From: JBQTKD01 sp052389435
GTDB taxonomy: Bacteria; Actinomycetota; Actinomycetes; Sporichthyales; Sporichthyaceae
NCBI GenBank assembly: GCA_052389435.1
Contig: JBQTIB010000002.1
Coordinates: 1 to 64,000 of the forward strand
DNA length: 64,000 nt
Direction: 5' to 3'
Part shown: in pieces, positions 54,083-63,080 of the stretch
Layout: each line of letters begins with the position of its first letter
Position numbering within the stretch: the stretch's first letter is position 1
Position numbers and translations under genes: made by a program
Notes under the pieces: model-generated
Databases searched by the model: none
Told to the model about the DNA's origin: nothing
The model's input: only the letters and a program-made list of their open reading frames with translations

Positions 54083-55164
54083 GCGCAACCGTGCTGCTGG
54101 TTTCCAGTATGGATCCGGTGCTGCGCGAGACGGCCATCGCAATCCTGGGCTGCGACCTGCCCGACGTTGCCGTCCTCGGCTACGAAACGCTGCCGGACGG
54201 CGGTGGCCTGCGCAGAACCTGGTCGGCGTCTCGGTCCGCGCCGCAGGTCGAGTCGGTCGAGGTGCGCGACTGTTTGACCTGCGCCGTCCGGGCCGACCTG
54301 CGCACGTCGATCGACGCGCTCCTCGCGCGCGGGGCCGTGCGGATCGTGGTCGGCCTGCCGGTCACGATGGACCCGGTCCCGATCTGCTTCGACCTGCAGC
54401 GAGAAGACGGTCCGGTCTCGCTCGCCGCCTCGCTCGGGGTGCTCGACGCGAACACCCTGCCCGAGGATCTGTTCGGCACCGACCTACTCGCCGACCGGAA
54501 CTCGGCGCTCGGCGAATACGACCGCCGCTCGGTCGGCGAGGCCTTGGCCCGACAGATCGAAACAGTCGACCTGCTCCTGCTCGCCGAACGACCCGACGCG
54601 CACGCGAACGCTCTGCTCGACCACGTCGTCGGGCCGGTGCCGAGCCGCTGCGATCTGTTCGATCTCGACGCCGCTTCGGCATTCGCGCGTCGGCGCCCGG
54701 CGGAGTTGACCCGGCGTGGAGACCTGCGGATCGCGGCCGGCACGGGAGCGCCCAACGCCCACGGCGTGTGGACCCTCGACCTGACCTCCTGGAAGCCGTT
54801 CCACCCGCAGCGCCTGCAGGACCGGTTGGCTCGGCTGGGCGGGGGGCGCCTGCGCGGCCGTGGCTACTTCTGGCTGCCGACTCGCCCGCAGCTGCAGTGT
54901 GCGTGGGACGGCGCCGGCGGCCAGCTGTCGATCGGCGAACTGGACCGGTGGGACACCCCGCCGAGCACACGCCTGGTGATCACCGGAACGGACTCCGATC
55001 CGCGCGCGGTGCGTCGGGCGTTCGAAGGGTCGCTGCTGACCGACGCCGAACTCGCCGCCGGCCTCGCACTGTGGAGCGAGCGCGAAGACGGCCTGGACCT
55101 GTGGCTGGGCCCGCGCGAGGAGCACTGCGACGAAAGCGTCGACCTGCTGGCCGAGGAGGACTAG
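54079..55164 (+). CDS. COG0523/CobW-like protein lacking a canonical P-loop
   Basis: 361 residues. The C-terminal CobW_C domain is visible (WTLDLTSWKPFHPQRLQDRLARLGGGRLRGRGYFWLPTRP ... WERE-like end). A metal-site-like CxxC occurs at Cys65-Cys68 (RDCLTC), where family members usually have CxCC. The N-terminus SATVLLVSSMDPVLRETAIAIL does not contain GxxGxGK(S/T). Zinc-starvation relatives in Streptomyces sit in the same cluster. Likely Zn metallochaperone/insertase role but possibly without GTPase activity. Confidence 0.8.
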   Translation: MSATVLLVSSMDPVLRETAIAILGCDLPDVAVLGYETLPDGGGLRRTWSASRSAPQVESVEVRDCLTCAVRADLRTSIDALLARGAVRIVVGLPVTMDPVPICFDLQREDGPVSLAASLGVLDANTLPEDLFGTDLLADRNSALGEYDRRSVGEALARQIETVDLLLLAERPDAHANALLDHVVGPVPSRCDLFDLDAASAFARRRPAELTRRGDLRIAAGTGAPNAHGVWTLDLTSWKPFHPQRLQDRLARLGGGRLRGRGYFWLPTRPQLQCAWDGAGGQLSIGELDRWDTPPSTRLVITGTDSDPRAVRRAFEGSLLTDAELAAGLALWSEREDGLDLWLGPREEHCDESVDLLAEED

Positions 55165-55214
55165 CCCTCGGCACGCCGATCCATCCACCACCGACTACCC
55201 CCAGGAGGGGACCC

Positions 55215-55382
55215 GTGGGCAAGCGCGACGCCCTGCGACCGATCGTCAAACTGCGCTCGACCGCAGGAACCGGCTACACCTACGTCACCAAGAAGAACCG
55301 TCGCAACGACCCCGAGCGCCTGGTGCTGCGCAAGTTCGATCCGGTCGTCCGCCGCCACGTCGAGTTCCGCGAGGAGCGCTGA
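55215..55382 (+). CDS. rpmG2: 50S ribosomal protein L33 paralogue (cysteine-free)
   Basis: 55 residues: MGKRDALRPIVKLRSTAGTGYTYVTKKNRRNDPERLVLRKFDPVVRRHVEFREE. No cysteines, so zinc-independent. GTG at 55215 behind an AGGAGGGG ribosome-binding site. Third-from-last gene of the operon. Confidence 0.95.
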   Translation: MGKRDALRPIVKLRSTAGTGYTYVTKKNRRNDPERLVLRKFDPVVRRHVEFREER

Positions 55383-55383
55383 G

Positions 55384-55620
55384 ATGTCCAACGTCTGCAT
55401 GCTCACCGGAGCCAAGCCCGGCTTCGGGCACAACATCTCCCACTCGCATCGGCGCACCAAGCGACGGTTCGACGTCAACATCCAGCACAAGCGCTTCTTT
55501 CTGCCGAGCGAGAACCGGATGGTGCGTCTGACGCTGTCGGCGCGCGGCCTGAAGACGGTGGACAAGATCGGCATCGAAGCGGCCGTGCGCCGCATCCGCG
55601 CCAACGGCGGGAAGGTCTGA
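55384..55620 (+). CDS. rpmB2: 50S ribosomal protein L28 paralogue
   Basis: 78 residues. MSNVCMLTGAKPGFGHNISHSHRRTKRRFDVNIQ is L28; only one Cys remains, so the zinc-binding set is incomplete. Starts 1 bp after the L33 stop. Length and body match the non-zinc form. Confidence 0.95.
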   Translation: MSNVCMLTGAKPGFGHNISHSHRRTKRRFDVNIQHKRFFLPSENRMVRLTLSARGLKTVDKIGIEAAVRRIRANGGKV

Positions 55621-55621
55621 C

Positions 55622-55927
55622 ATGGCGAAGAAAAGCAAGATCGCGCGCAACGACCAGCGACGGGAGATCGTCGCCCGGTATGCCGACCGGCGAGCGGAGC
55701 TGAAGGAGATCCTGCGCAAGCCGACCACGAGCCCGCAGGACCGAGCCGCGGCCCAGGCCGAACTCGACCGCCAGCCCCGCAACGCCAGCGCCACCCGGCT
55801 GCGCAACCGCGACCGCGTCGACGGCCGCCCACGCGGCTACCTGCGCGCCTTCGGGCTGTCCCGGGTCAACCTGCGCGGGCATGCCCACCGGGGCCAGCTG
55901 CCCGGAGTGACCAAGTCGAGCTGGTAG
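55622..55927 (+). CDS. rpsN2: 30S ribosomal protein S14 paralogue (long, zinc-free form)
   Basis: 101 residues, the long form without the CxxC-CxxC zinc finger found in the short S14 paralogue. MAKKSKIARNDQRREIVARYADRRAELKEIL and LRAFGLSRVNLRGHAHRGQLPGVTKSSW are diagnostic. Ends the cluster; followed by a double hairpin terminator. Confidence 0.96.
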   Translation: MAKKSKIARNDQRREIVARYADRRAELKEILRKPTTSPQDRAAAQAELDRQPRNASATRLRNRDRVDGRPRGYLRAFGLSRVNLRGHAHRGQLPGVTKSSW

Positions 55928-56319
55928 GCGGCCGGAGCCGTCCCGCAAAAACGATCAAGCGCAGCGACGCTCGGTCGCTGCGCTCGGGAGAGCCCTTCGA
56001 GGGCTAGGAGCGTTCGGTGTGGCCGTGCCCGCGAGTCGCCGGAGCGCCGCAGTGCGCGCACGGCATCCCGGTGGCGCGCGAGACGCCGAGCAGGGGCAGC
56101 GTCAGCGGAGAGTGCCGCTGCGAGGGGTCGGCAATCGCGGGAGATCGTCTCATCTGCCCATGAGAACACGGACAAACGTCGTTTTCAACGGACCGGGCGG
56201 GGGCTCGTGTGACCTGGCGGTCACGCTGGGGTGCGCAACCGCACATGCTGAGCACTCTGCGTGATGGATAGGGTTGACGTGTTCCCAGAAGTTATGTCCG
56301 TGGAAGGTCGCAGCCCACC
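55928..56319. other. 392-bp intergenic region before citE
   Basis: Holds the terminator of the ribosomal cluster and the citE promoter region. A minus-strand frame 56004-56153 could encode a 49-residue protein ending in CAHCGAPATRGHGHTERS (CxxC), but nothing else supports it. No other feature seen. Confidence 0.5.
55959..56005 (+). terminator. Double hairpin terminator after rpsN2
   Basis: GCGCAGCGAC (55959-55968) pairs with GTCGCTGCGC (55974-55983), loop 5 nt; a second stem AGCCCT/AGGGCT (55991-55996 and 56000-56005) follows. No U-tract, as usual in high-GC actinomycetes. Confidence 0.75.
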
Positions 56320-57285
56320 ATGAGCCAGTCCAGACCGCTTCGTTCGCGCCGCTCCTGCCTCGCCGTTCCGGGCAGCAACCCGAAGATGCTCGGCAAGGCG
56401 CAGGGCCTGCCGGCCGACCAGGTCTTCCTGGACATCGAAGACTCGGTCGCGCCGTTGGCCAAGCCCGAGGCGCGCAAGAACATCGTCGCCGCCCTCAACG
56501 AGGGGGACTGGGGCAACAAGACCCGCGTCGTCCGCGTCAACGACCTGACCACCTCCTGGACCTACCGCGACACCATCGAGGTCGTCGAGGGCGCGGGGGC
56601 GAACCTCGCCTGCATCATGCTGCCGAAGGTGCAGAACGCCGAGCAGGTCGTGTGGCTGGACCTGCTGCTCACCCAGATCGAGAAGACCATGGGCTTCGAG
56701 GTCGGCAAGATCGGCATCGAGGCGCAGATCGAGAACGCCGCCGGCCTGGTGAACGTCGACGCCATCGCCGCGGCGAGCCCGCGCATCGAGACCATCATCT
56801 TCGGCCCGGCCGACTTCATGGCCTCGATCAACATGAAGTCCCTGATCGTCGGCGAGCAGCCCCCGGGCTACGACGTCGGCGACGCCTACCACTACATCCT
56901 GATGCGGATCCTCATGGCGGCCCGCATGCACGACAAGCAGGCCATCGACGGCCCGTACCTGCAGATCAAGGACGTCGAGGGCTACAAGCGCGTCGCCGGC
57001 CGCTCGGCCGCGCTCGGCTTCGACGGCAAGTGGGTCCTGCACCCCGGCCAGGTCGACGCCGCCAACGAGGTCTACTCCCCGACCCAGGAGGACTACGACC
57101 ACTCCGAACTCATCCTCGACGCCTACGCCTACTACACCTCCGAGGCGGGCGGCAAGCGCGGCGCCGTCATGCTGGGCGACGAAATGATCGACGAAGCCTC
57201 GGCCAAGATGGCGATCGTCGTGGCCAGCAAGGGCCGCGCGGCCGGCATGGCCCGCACCAAGAAGTTCGAACCGCCGGCGGACTAG
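56320..57285 (+). CDS. CitE-like HpcH/HpaI family lyase (malyl-CoA lyase/citrate lyase beta-like)
   Basis: 321 residues. RSCLAVPGSNPKMLGKAQGLPADQVFLDIEDSVAPLAKPEAR is the CitE/MclA N-terminus with Mg-binding IEDSV; KIGIEAQIENAAGLVNVDAIAAASPRIETIIFGPADFMASI and HPGQVDAANEVYSP follow. Enzymes of this type cleave or form malyl-CoA, methylmalyl-CoA or citryl-CoA; the exact reaction is not decided. A strong terminator follows. Confidence 0.9.
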   Translation: MSQSRPLRSRRSCLAVPGSNPKMLGKAQGLPADQVFLDIEDSVAPLAKPEARKNIVAALNEGDWGNKTRVVRVNDLTTSWTYRDTIEVVEGAGANLACIMLPKVQNAEQVVWLDLLLTQIEKTMGFEVGKIGIEAQIENAAGLVNVDAIAAASPRIETIIFGPADFMASINMKSLIVGEQPPGYDVGDAYHYILMRILMAARMHDKQAIDGPYLQIKDVEGYKRVAGRSAALGFDGKWVLHPGQVDAANEVYSPTQEDYDHSELILDAYAYYTSEAGGKRGAVMLGDEMIDEASAKMAIVVASKGRAAGMARTKKFEPPAD

Positions 57286-57304
57286 TCGCCCCACAGCGCG
57301 AAAG

Positions 57305-57335
57305 GGCCCCGCACTCCGACGTGGAGTGCGGGGCC
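57305..57335. terminator. Strong hairpin terminator after citE-like gene
   Basis: GGCCCCGCACTCC pairs with GGAGTGCGGGGCC (13 bp) across a 5-nt loop. It lies 20 bp after the citE stop and where the minus-strand acyltransferase-like frame should end. Confidence 0.85.
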
Positions 57336-58588
57336 GATTCGTTGGCGGCTCCCGCTCGGCGGGGGCGGGTCCCACCAGTTCGGGCATCCCGATGACGGTC
57401 TGCCCGGCCTTGCGCAGCGCCTCGCCGAACGACCCGCCCTCGGCGGTGGCCGAGTCGTCCGCGACGACAACGAGGTCGTACTCGCCCTTGACGATCTCCC
57501 GGGCCGTGCCCAGCGACCAGGTCTGACACGCCGGGTCGGCCGAGGCCGTCAGCGAGCAGTCGGCCGCGAGGAACGTCGTGATCTTCCAGCCCTTGGTCAG
57601 GCCCAGGGCCTGCAGAGCCGGCAGCCAGGCCCCGGCGCTCTGGTCGCCGGTCAGGGCCACGGTGGTCTTCGACGTCGCGTCGCCGAAGGTGCAGGTCGCC
57701 GAGTCGAAGGTCGGAGCGATCGCCCAGCAGCGCTCGCCGAACGGGAGGTTCGCGGCGGGGGAAACCGGAGCCGGAGCCGCGATGGGGCTCGAGCCGACCG
57801 CCGCGACGAGGTCCGTGGGGGTGGTGGTGGTACCGGATTCTCCCGGGGCCCCGACGGCGAGCGCGACGGCGGCGGCCGAGGCGGTGGCCCCGACGACGTA
57901 GGCGCTGCGATGCCGGGCCCGTTGAATCTGCGCCGCCCGGCTGCGCTCCATCTGACGCATGCTCAGGTAGCCGACGACAACGGCCAGGGCGGTGAGACCG
58001 ATCCGCGTGCCGGTGGTGAGGTCGAAGCCGACGGTGGCGGGAAGGACGCTCACCAGGCCGACGAGCGAAGCGAGCAGGGGCATGCACATCTGCCCCAGGC
58101 GGCGCAGCGGCGGAAAGGCCATGACCTGGGCCAGGCGCCCGGGCGGTTCGGTGTTCACCCCGACGAGCAGCAGCACGGTGCCGAGCATTGCCAGTGGTAC
58201 GAAGCGTCCGCCGAGGTTGGTCGGGTCCGGCGCGAACGTTGCGAAGGCGATCAGGGCCAGCCCCAGGCCCCCGAGCACGGACCCGCGACGGCCGGCGCCA
58301 TCGTGTTCGGCGTCGGCACGGCGGCGGCCGCTGCTGCGCGGCTCGGGGCTCTTGCGCTGCATGGTCCACAGGCCGAACACCAGGGCGGCGAGGACGACGT
58401 TGACGCCCACGTGCCGTCCGGGTACCGCGGCGGGTGCGATCTGGTAGCCGAGTACGAGCAACAGGGCCAGGCCCAGCACGCCGTGGCGGCGGTTGCCCGG
58501 TTCGATGCGCTCGGCCTTGACCGCTTCGGCCGCAGCGGCCCGACGAGCCAGGCGGGCGGCGGCCCGAGCCCCCAGCGGGGCGTTCGTC

Positions 58589-58624
58589 TCGGTGTCGGCC
58601 TCGGTGTCGGCCTCGGTGTCGGCC
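58589..58624. repeat. Three tandem 12-bp repeats encoding an acidic DTEA-type repeat
   Basis: TCGGTGTCGGCC is repeated three times inside the acidic N-terminus of the acyltransferase-like gene, giving repeated Ala-Asp-Thr-Glu on the minus strand. Confidence 0.85.
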
Positions 58625-58947
58625 GCGGTCGCCAGGAGCACCTCGTCCTCGGGTTCGTCCGGTTCGGCGCAGTCCTCGGTCTCGTTCTCCTCGTCGAGGT
58701 CGCCGACGAAGCCGGCGTCGAAGTACTCGGTGGCGATCAGCACGTCGCCGTCGTCCTCGACGGTCTCGTGCTCGTCGTCCTCGGCGTCGATCCGCAGGGC
58801 CGTCGTCGCGATGGAGTCGGCTTCGGCCTGCTCGACCTCGGCGCCCTCCCTTTGACGCGGCACCATCTCGGTGCCGGTGTTGGTGTCGACGGCCTCGTTG
58901 TCCACGGCGTTCATGCGCGTCCCCCCTTTGACGTCGTGCCGGTGTCA

Positions 58948-58991
58948 CGCCCGGGACGCAGGGCCGGCGGGCCAGTCCTGCGTCCCGGGCG
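58948..58991. promoter_or_regulatory. Perfect 14-bp inverted repeat between divergent genes
   Basis: CGCCCGGGACGCAG (58948-58961) and its complement (58978-58991) enclose 16 bp. It lies in the divergent upstream region of the acyltransferase-like gene and the DUF2332 gene, so a regulator site or leader hairpin is possible. Confidence 0.45.
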
Positions 58992-59124
58992 GAACAGGAG
59001 TGAGCCTGCTAGCCGGGGGGAGCCGCCCACCAGAGAACTGCGCCAAACGGGTCATCACCGACGAAGCCCCCAAAACGGACATCCGCCGTTCGCGTGCGAC
59101 CACCGCCTGACTACCGTCGTGGCC

Positions 59125-60207
59125 GTGAGCGTGGAGGAGACGGTCGCGCCGCCGGCGTCGGTGCTCGCCCACCTGCGTCGCCACATCCTGGCCTGCCGCG
59201 AACTGGGCTCGCCGATCTACGCCGGACTGCTTTCCAGGGCGGTGCTGGACTTCCAGGCCGGCGGGCCCACGGCGGAGGCCTTCGACGGCTTCGTCGGCGA
59301 CCCGGTTCGAGCGGCGGCGGCCCTGCGCCTGCTCGGCACGGTGCACGGCTTCGCGCTCGCCGGGCAGGCACCCGACCTGGCCCGCTTCTACCCGAGCGTT
59401 CACGGCCGGGACGCCCTTCCCTTCGACGCTCCCTCCGCCTGGGCGGCCTTCCGGGACGTCGTCGCGGAACGTCTACCGGAGGTCCGCGCCGGGCTCGCCG
59501 CCGTGCCGCAGACCAACGAGATCAACCGCTGCGCCGCACTGGCCGGCGGCCTCCTGCGCTTGGCCGAGCGCTTCGACCTGCCGATCCACCTGGTGGAACT
59601 GGGCGCCAGCGCCGGCCTGAACCTGCGCCCGGACCTGCTCCGCCTCGACCTGCCCGACGGGCGGTGGCTCGGTCCCGCCGGATCGCCCGTGCGACTGCCC
59701 GTGGCGTGGGCCGGTCCGATGCCGGCACTGCGTCGCCTGCGAATCGCCTCCCGGTTCGGGGTGGACCGGGATCCGCTGGACCCCACCGCCGAGGAGGGTC
59801 GACTGCGCCTGACCTCCTACGTCTGGCCGGACCAGACGGTCCGCCTCGCCCGCCTGCGGGCGGCGATCGACCTCGCCACGGCCCACCCGGCGCCGGTCCG
59901 CCGCGAACGGGCCGGTAACACCGCCGCCGGCCTCGCGCTGGCCGAGGGCGCCGTCACCGTGGTGTGGCACTCGCTGTTCTGGCAGTACGTCGACGACGAC
60001 GAACGCGCGGAAATCGTCGCGCGACTGGCGACGCTGGGAGAGTCCGCGACCGAGCGCGCCCCGCTCGCCCGGCTGTCGATGGAGCCCCGCAGTCGCCCGC
60101 CGCACGGCGGCGTGGAGTTCGTGCTGCGCCTGCAGACCTGGCCCGGCAACGGGGTGGACGTGCTCGGGGTTGCCCACCCCCACAGCGCCGTTCTGACCTG
60201 GTCCTGA
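59125..60207 (+). CDS. DUF2332 family protein
   Basis: 360 residues from GTG 59125 (59119 and 59131 are alternative GTGs). LARFYPSVHGRDALPFDAPSAWAAFRDVV and PQTNEINRCAALAGGLLRLAERFDLPIHLVELGASAGLNLRPDLLR are the conserved core of this actinobacterial family; WHSLFWQYVDDDERAEIVARL closes it. The GASAGLNL loop resembles a Rossmann methyltransferase-like glycine turn, but catalytic function is not established. Confidence 0.9.
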   Translation: MSVEETVAPPASVLAHLRRHILACRELGSPIYAGLLSRAVLDFQAGGPTAEAFDGFVGDPVRAAAALRLLGTVHGFALAGQAPDLARFYPSVHGRDALPFDAPSAWAAFRDVVAERLPEVRAGLAAVPQTNEINRCAALAGGLLRLAERFDLPIHLVELGASAGLNLRPDLLRLDLPDGRWLGPAGSPVRLPVAWAGPMPALRRLRIASRFGVDRDPLDPTAEEGRLRLTSYVWPDQTVRLARLRAAIDLATAHPAPVRRERAGNTAAGLALAEGAVTVVWHSLFWQYVDDDERAEIVARLATLGESATERAPLARLSMEPRSRPPHGGVEFVLRLQTWPGNGVDVLGVAHPHSAVLTWS

Positions 60208-60358
60208 CCGGATTCCTCTTGTACGGCGCCACAATCGGAGGCCCTTCGATTCGGGCCCACGCCCATGGTGATCGCGATCGACGCCGATGAGCATGAAGCC
60301 CACAGACGCTGCGACCGGTGCAGGCCGATGCGCCGGATGCGAAGAAGGGGCCAGCTCA

Positions 60359-61897
60359 ATGACGAGATGCAATCGCGCCGTAGGCAGGACGCTTCCACTC
60401 ATCGCCTCGCTCGGGCTGCTGCTCGCGGCCTGCGGGTCCGACGGCGAGGAATCGCCCGTCGCGCAGGCCCCCGCACCGCCGGCGCCCGTCGCCGAGGCGC
60501 CCGCGGCCGAGCCCGCCCTCCCTGCCGAGCCCGCCGTCGCGGCGCCGGCCGTCGAGCCCGAAGCCGCGGCCGTCGCCAAGCCGGCAGCGCCGGCCGCCAA
60601 GGCCGCCGCGGGGGCCGCGCCTGCGAAGGCGGCCGGCCCCGCCAAGGTCAAGAAGGCCGCGGCTCCGTCCAAGGCCACGGCCGTCTCGGCGCAGGAGGCC
60701 GCAGACAAGGCGATCTACGACCAGCGCAACGGAGCAACGGACGTCGGTGTCACGCGAGACGGGATCAAGCTCGGCTCGATCAACATGCACGGCATGGCAC
60801 TCGGCAACGTTCTGACGGCACCTCAGGCCCGCGGCAACCTTGCCACCGCCTCGGCAGTCAACGACCGCGGCGGCGTGCTCGGCCGTCGCCTGTCCATCGT
60901 CGACTGCGACGACGGTCCGGGAGAGGTCTCGCGGGCCAAGGCGTGCATCAAGAAGCTCGTATCCCAGGACAAGGTGTTCTCCCTCGTCACCGGGATCGAC
61001 TGGGCGACCGCATCGATCCACGACGACCTGAAGCAGCATCGACTGCCCTACGTCGGCGCCTGGGCCTACAGCCAGACCGAGTGGCAGGACCCGTACATGT
61101 TCCCGACGCACATGTCGATGATCCACGAGGCGATGGCCGGCGCCCAGTGGGCCAAGAACGTGGTCAAGCCCAAGACCTACGGCCTGATCTGCCTGACCAG
61201 CCCGGAGATGCAGTTGGCGTGCAAGGAGGTCGCCCGGATCCTCGACGCCTCCGGGGCCAAGCTCGTGAAGAAGGCCGACGTCTCCATCTCCGAGGCCTCG
61301 ATGTCCTCGCAGGTGCTCGCGATGCGCGCGGCGAATCCCGAGCACGTCATCCACTACGTCATCAATCCCGCGACGATCACCAAGTTCCTGGTGGAGTCGG
61401 CGCAGCAGGGCTACTACCCGCCGAAGGGAATCTCCGGCAACCACATGGGCTCGGAGATCGTCGGGTCCCTCTACGGCAAGTGGCCGGCGGGCCGGTACTG
61501 GACCAACACGACCTACCGTTTCTGGGGCACCGAACTGATGTCGGTGATGGCGAAGTACGCGCGCTCCAACATCGGCAACGTGCACCACATCGTGCAGGCC
61601 GGGTACGTCGCGGTGAACATGCTCGCCGCCGCCGCCACCGAGGTCGGTCCCAATCTGACCCGCGAACGCCTGATGGCCACCCTCGGCAACGGCACCGTGT
61701 GGAAGTCCGACGCCTCCCTGGACCAGAAGTTCCAGTACGTGGCCACGGAGCGGCACGGCAACAGTTGGAAGCGGGACCTCGGCCAGGGCCGGGAGTTCAT
61801 GTACAAGTACGAGAACTCCAACACCCTGTCCGACCCGGACGGCACGCCCAACGGCTGGGCACCCGACCCCGACCAGCACGTCGTCTATACGCACTGA
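60359..61897 (+). CDS. ABC transporter substrate-binding lipoprotein (branched-chain amino acid/amide type)
   Basis: 512 residues from ATG 60359. Signal peptide with lipobox LLAAC (Cys25). Residues about 30-120 are an extreme Ala/Pro/Lys/Val-rich tether. The remaining domain is a periplasmic-binding type I fold (GITRDGIKLGSINMHGMALGNVLTAPQARGNLATASAVNDRGGVLGRRLSIVDCDDG...; VTGIDWATASIHDDLKQHRLPYVG). No permease or ATPase genes follow, so the rest of the transporter is elsewhere or it acts as a receptor for the adjacent PucR regulator (inference). It ends 4 bp before the regulator. Confidence 0.88.
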   Translation: MTRCNRAVGRTLPLIASLGLLLAACGSDGEESPVAQAPAPPAPVAEAPAAEPALPAEPAVAAPAVEPEAAAVAKPAAPAAKAAAGAAPAKAAGPAKVKKAAAPSKATAVSAQEAADKAIYDQRNGATDVGVTRDGIKLGSINMHGMALGNVLTAPQARGNLATASAVNDRGGVLGRRLSIVDCDDGPGEVSRAKACIKKLVSQDKVFSLVTGIDWATASIHDDLKQHRLPYVGAWAYSQTEWQDPYMFPTHMSMIHEAMAGAQWAKNVVKPKTYGLICLTSPEMQLACKEVARILDASGAKLVKKADVSISEASMSSQVLAMRAANPEHVIHYVINPATITKFLVESAQQGYYPPKGISGNHMGSEIVGSLYGKWPAGRYWTNTTYRFWGTELMSVMAKYARSNIGNVHHIVQAGYVAVNMLAAAATEVGPNLTRERLMATLGNGTVWKSDASLDQKFQYVATERHGNSWKRDLGQGREFMYKYENSNTLSDPDGTPNGWAPDPDQHVVYTH

Positions 61898-61901
61898 TGC
61901 A

Positions 61902-63080
61902 ATGACGACGGTGGAGCAGACCCCACTTGCGAGCATCGCCGAGTGGTTGCGCGGTTCGGCCGAGGAACTGGCCGCCGCGCAACTCGCCGTCGTCCGCGCC
62001 TCGTTCCCCTCCTACGCCCGCATACCGGACGCCGAACTGCTGCGCTCCTCTCGGCGCAACGTGATCCGGGTGGCCGAGACGCTCGAGGGCCAGGACGAGC
62101 TCCCGGCCGAGATCAGCGAGAACGAGATGCAGTCCGCGCAGTACCGGGCGTTGCAGGGGGTACCGCCGGAGGACGTCGCCGCCTGCTACCGCGCGGTGCT
62201 CGCGGTGGTTCGGGATGCGTTCTTCGCTCGGGCCTCGGCCGAGCAGGTGCCGTTCGACGTCATCCTCGCCGCCACCCAGCGGCTGTGGACGATGACCGAT
62301 CGGCTCTCCGATCGGCTGACCTCGGCCCGGCACGACATCGAACTCGAAGTCGCGCGCCGGGAGGAGCGCCAGCGGCTCGACTTCCTGCAGCAGGTGCTCT
62401 CGGGCAACCTGCTGACCTCGGAGATGCTCCACGTCGGATCGACGCACGGGCTGCATCCGGACGACCAATACTGGGTGTTCCGGGCCCGGCTGTTCGCGGG
62501 CGCGTCCTTCGGCGGGGACTCCGTGGCGCTGAGTCGGCACCTGGAACGCAGCTGCCTCGACGACCGGTTCGCGCCGATCGTCGGGCCGGTGGACGCCGAC
62601 CTCGCGGGCCTGGCCCGCCGGCGGCCCACCCCACCCGAGGACGGGAGCGTCGTGCTGGCCACCGTCGGGCCGGTTGAGGTCGCCGAACTGCCGCACGCGT
62701 GGGCGGAGGCGACCCGGCTGTTGAACGTGGCGGTGAAGTACGGGCGGCGCGGGCTGGTGGACAGCGAGTCGCTGTCGATCCGGATCGCGGTGGTCCAGGA
62801 GAGCGAACTCGGCGAGGCGCTCTACAACCGCTACGTGGCCAAGGTCCTGGCCGACAGCCGCATGGCGGAGGTGCTGCTGGAATCGGTCCGGGTGTTTCTG
62901 GACCGCAAGCGGTCGGCGCCGGACGCCGCCGAGGCCCTGAACATCCACACGAACACGCTGCGCTACCGCCTGGAGAAGTTCGAGGCGATCACCGGCGTGG
63001 ACCTGACCGACACCGAGACGATCATCAAGGTCTGGTGGGCCCTGGAGTACTGGTACGTCCAGCGGGACCGTCGCGGCTGA
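61902..63080 (+). CDS. PucR-type transcriptional regulator
   Basis: 392 residues. An N-terminal GAF-like/RsbR-type helical part (TTVEQTPLASIAEWLRGSAEELAAAQLAVVRA) precedes the C-terminal PucR helix-turn-helix with the family end SAPDAAEALNIHTNTLRYRLEKFEAITGVDLTDTETIIKVWWALEYW. Controls catabolic or stress genes in actinomycetes. Adjacent to the binding protein upstream and a nitroreductase downstream; no operator recognised. Confidence 0.9.
   Translation: MTTVEQTPLASIAEWLRGSAEELAAAQLAVVRASFPSYARIPDAELLRSSRRNVIRVAETLEGQDELPAEISENEMQSAQYRALQGVPPEDVAACYRAVLAVVRDAFFARASAEQVPFDVILAATQRLWTMTDRLSDRLTSARHDIELEVARREERQRLDFLQQVLSGNLLTSEMLHVGSTHGLHPDDQYWVFRARLFAGASFGGDSVALSRHLERSCLDDRFAPIVGPVDADLAGLARRRPTPPEDGSVVLATVGPVEVAELPHAWAEATRLLNVAVKYGRRGLVDSESLSIRIAVVQESELGEALYNRYVAKVLADSRMAEVLLESVRVFLDRKRSAPDAAEALNIHTNTLRYRLEKFEAITGVDLTDTETIIKVWWALEYWYVQRDRRG

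Larger units (their letters stand above)
57282..58914 (-). pseudogene. Degenerate acyltransferase-3/SGNH-like membrane protein without a proper 3' end
   Basis: From ATG 58914: a very acidic N-terminus with DTEADTEADTE repeats, six to seven membrane segments (residues about 140-370), then an extracytoplasmic part resembling the SGNH domain of OafA-like O-acyltransferases (CWAIAPTFDSATCTFGDATSKTTVALTGDQSAG). The GDS nucleophile box reads GDQSA, so the catalytic Ser is displaced, and the domain breaks off after VIGMPELV. The same frame has no stop until 56221, running antisense through the whole citE gene; only after a frame change does a stop appear at 57282. It looks like a 3' deletion or frameshift, whether real or from assembly. 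Confidence 0.6.

Noticed and set aside
56004..56255. Minus-strand frame with a C-terminal CxxC upstream of citE
   Set aside because: Overlaps the citE promoter; too little support to call a gene, kept only as a note on the intergenic region.
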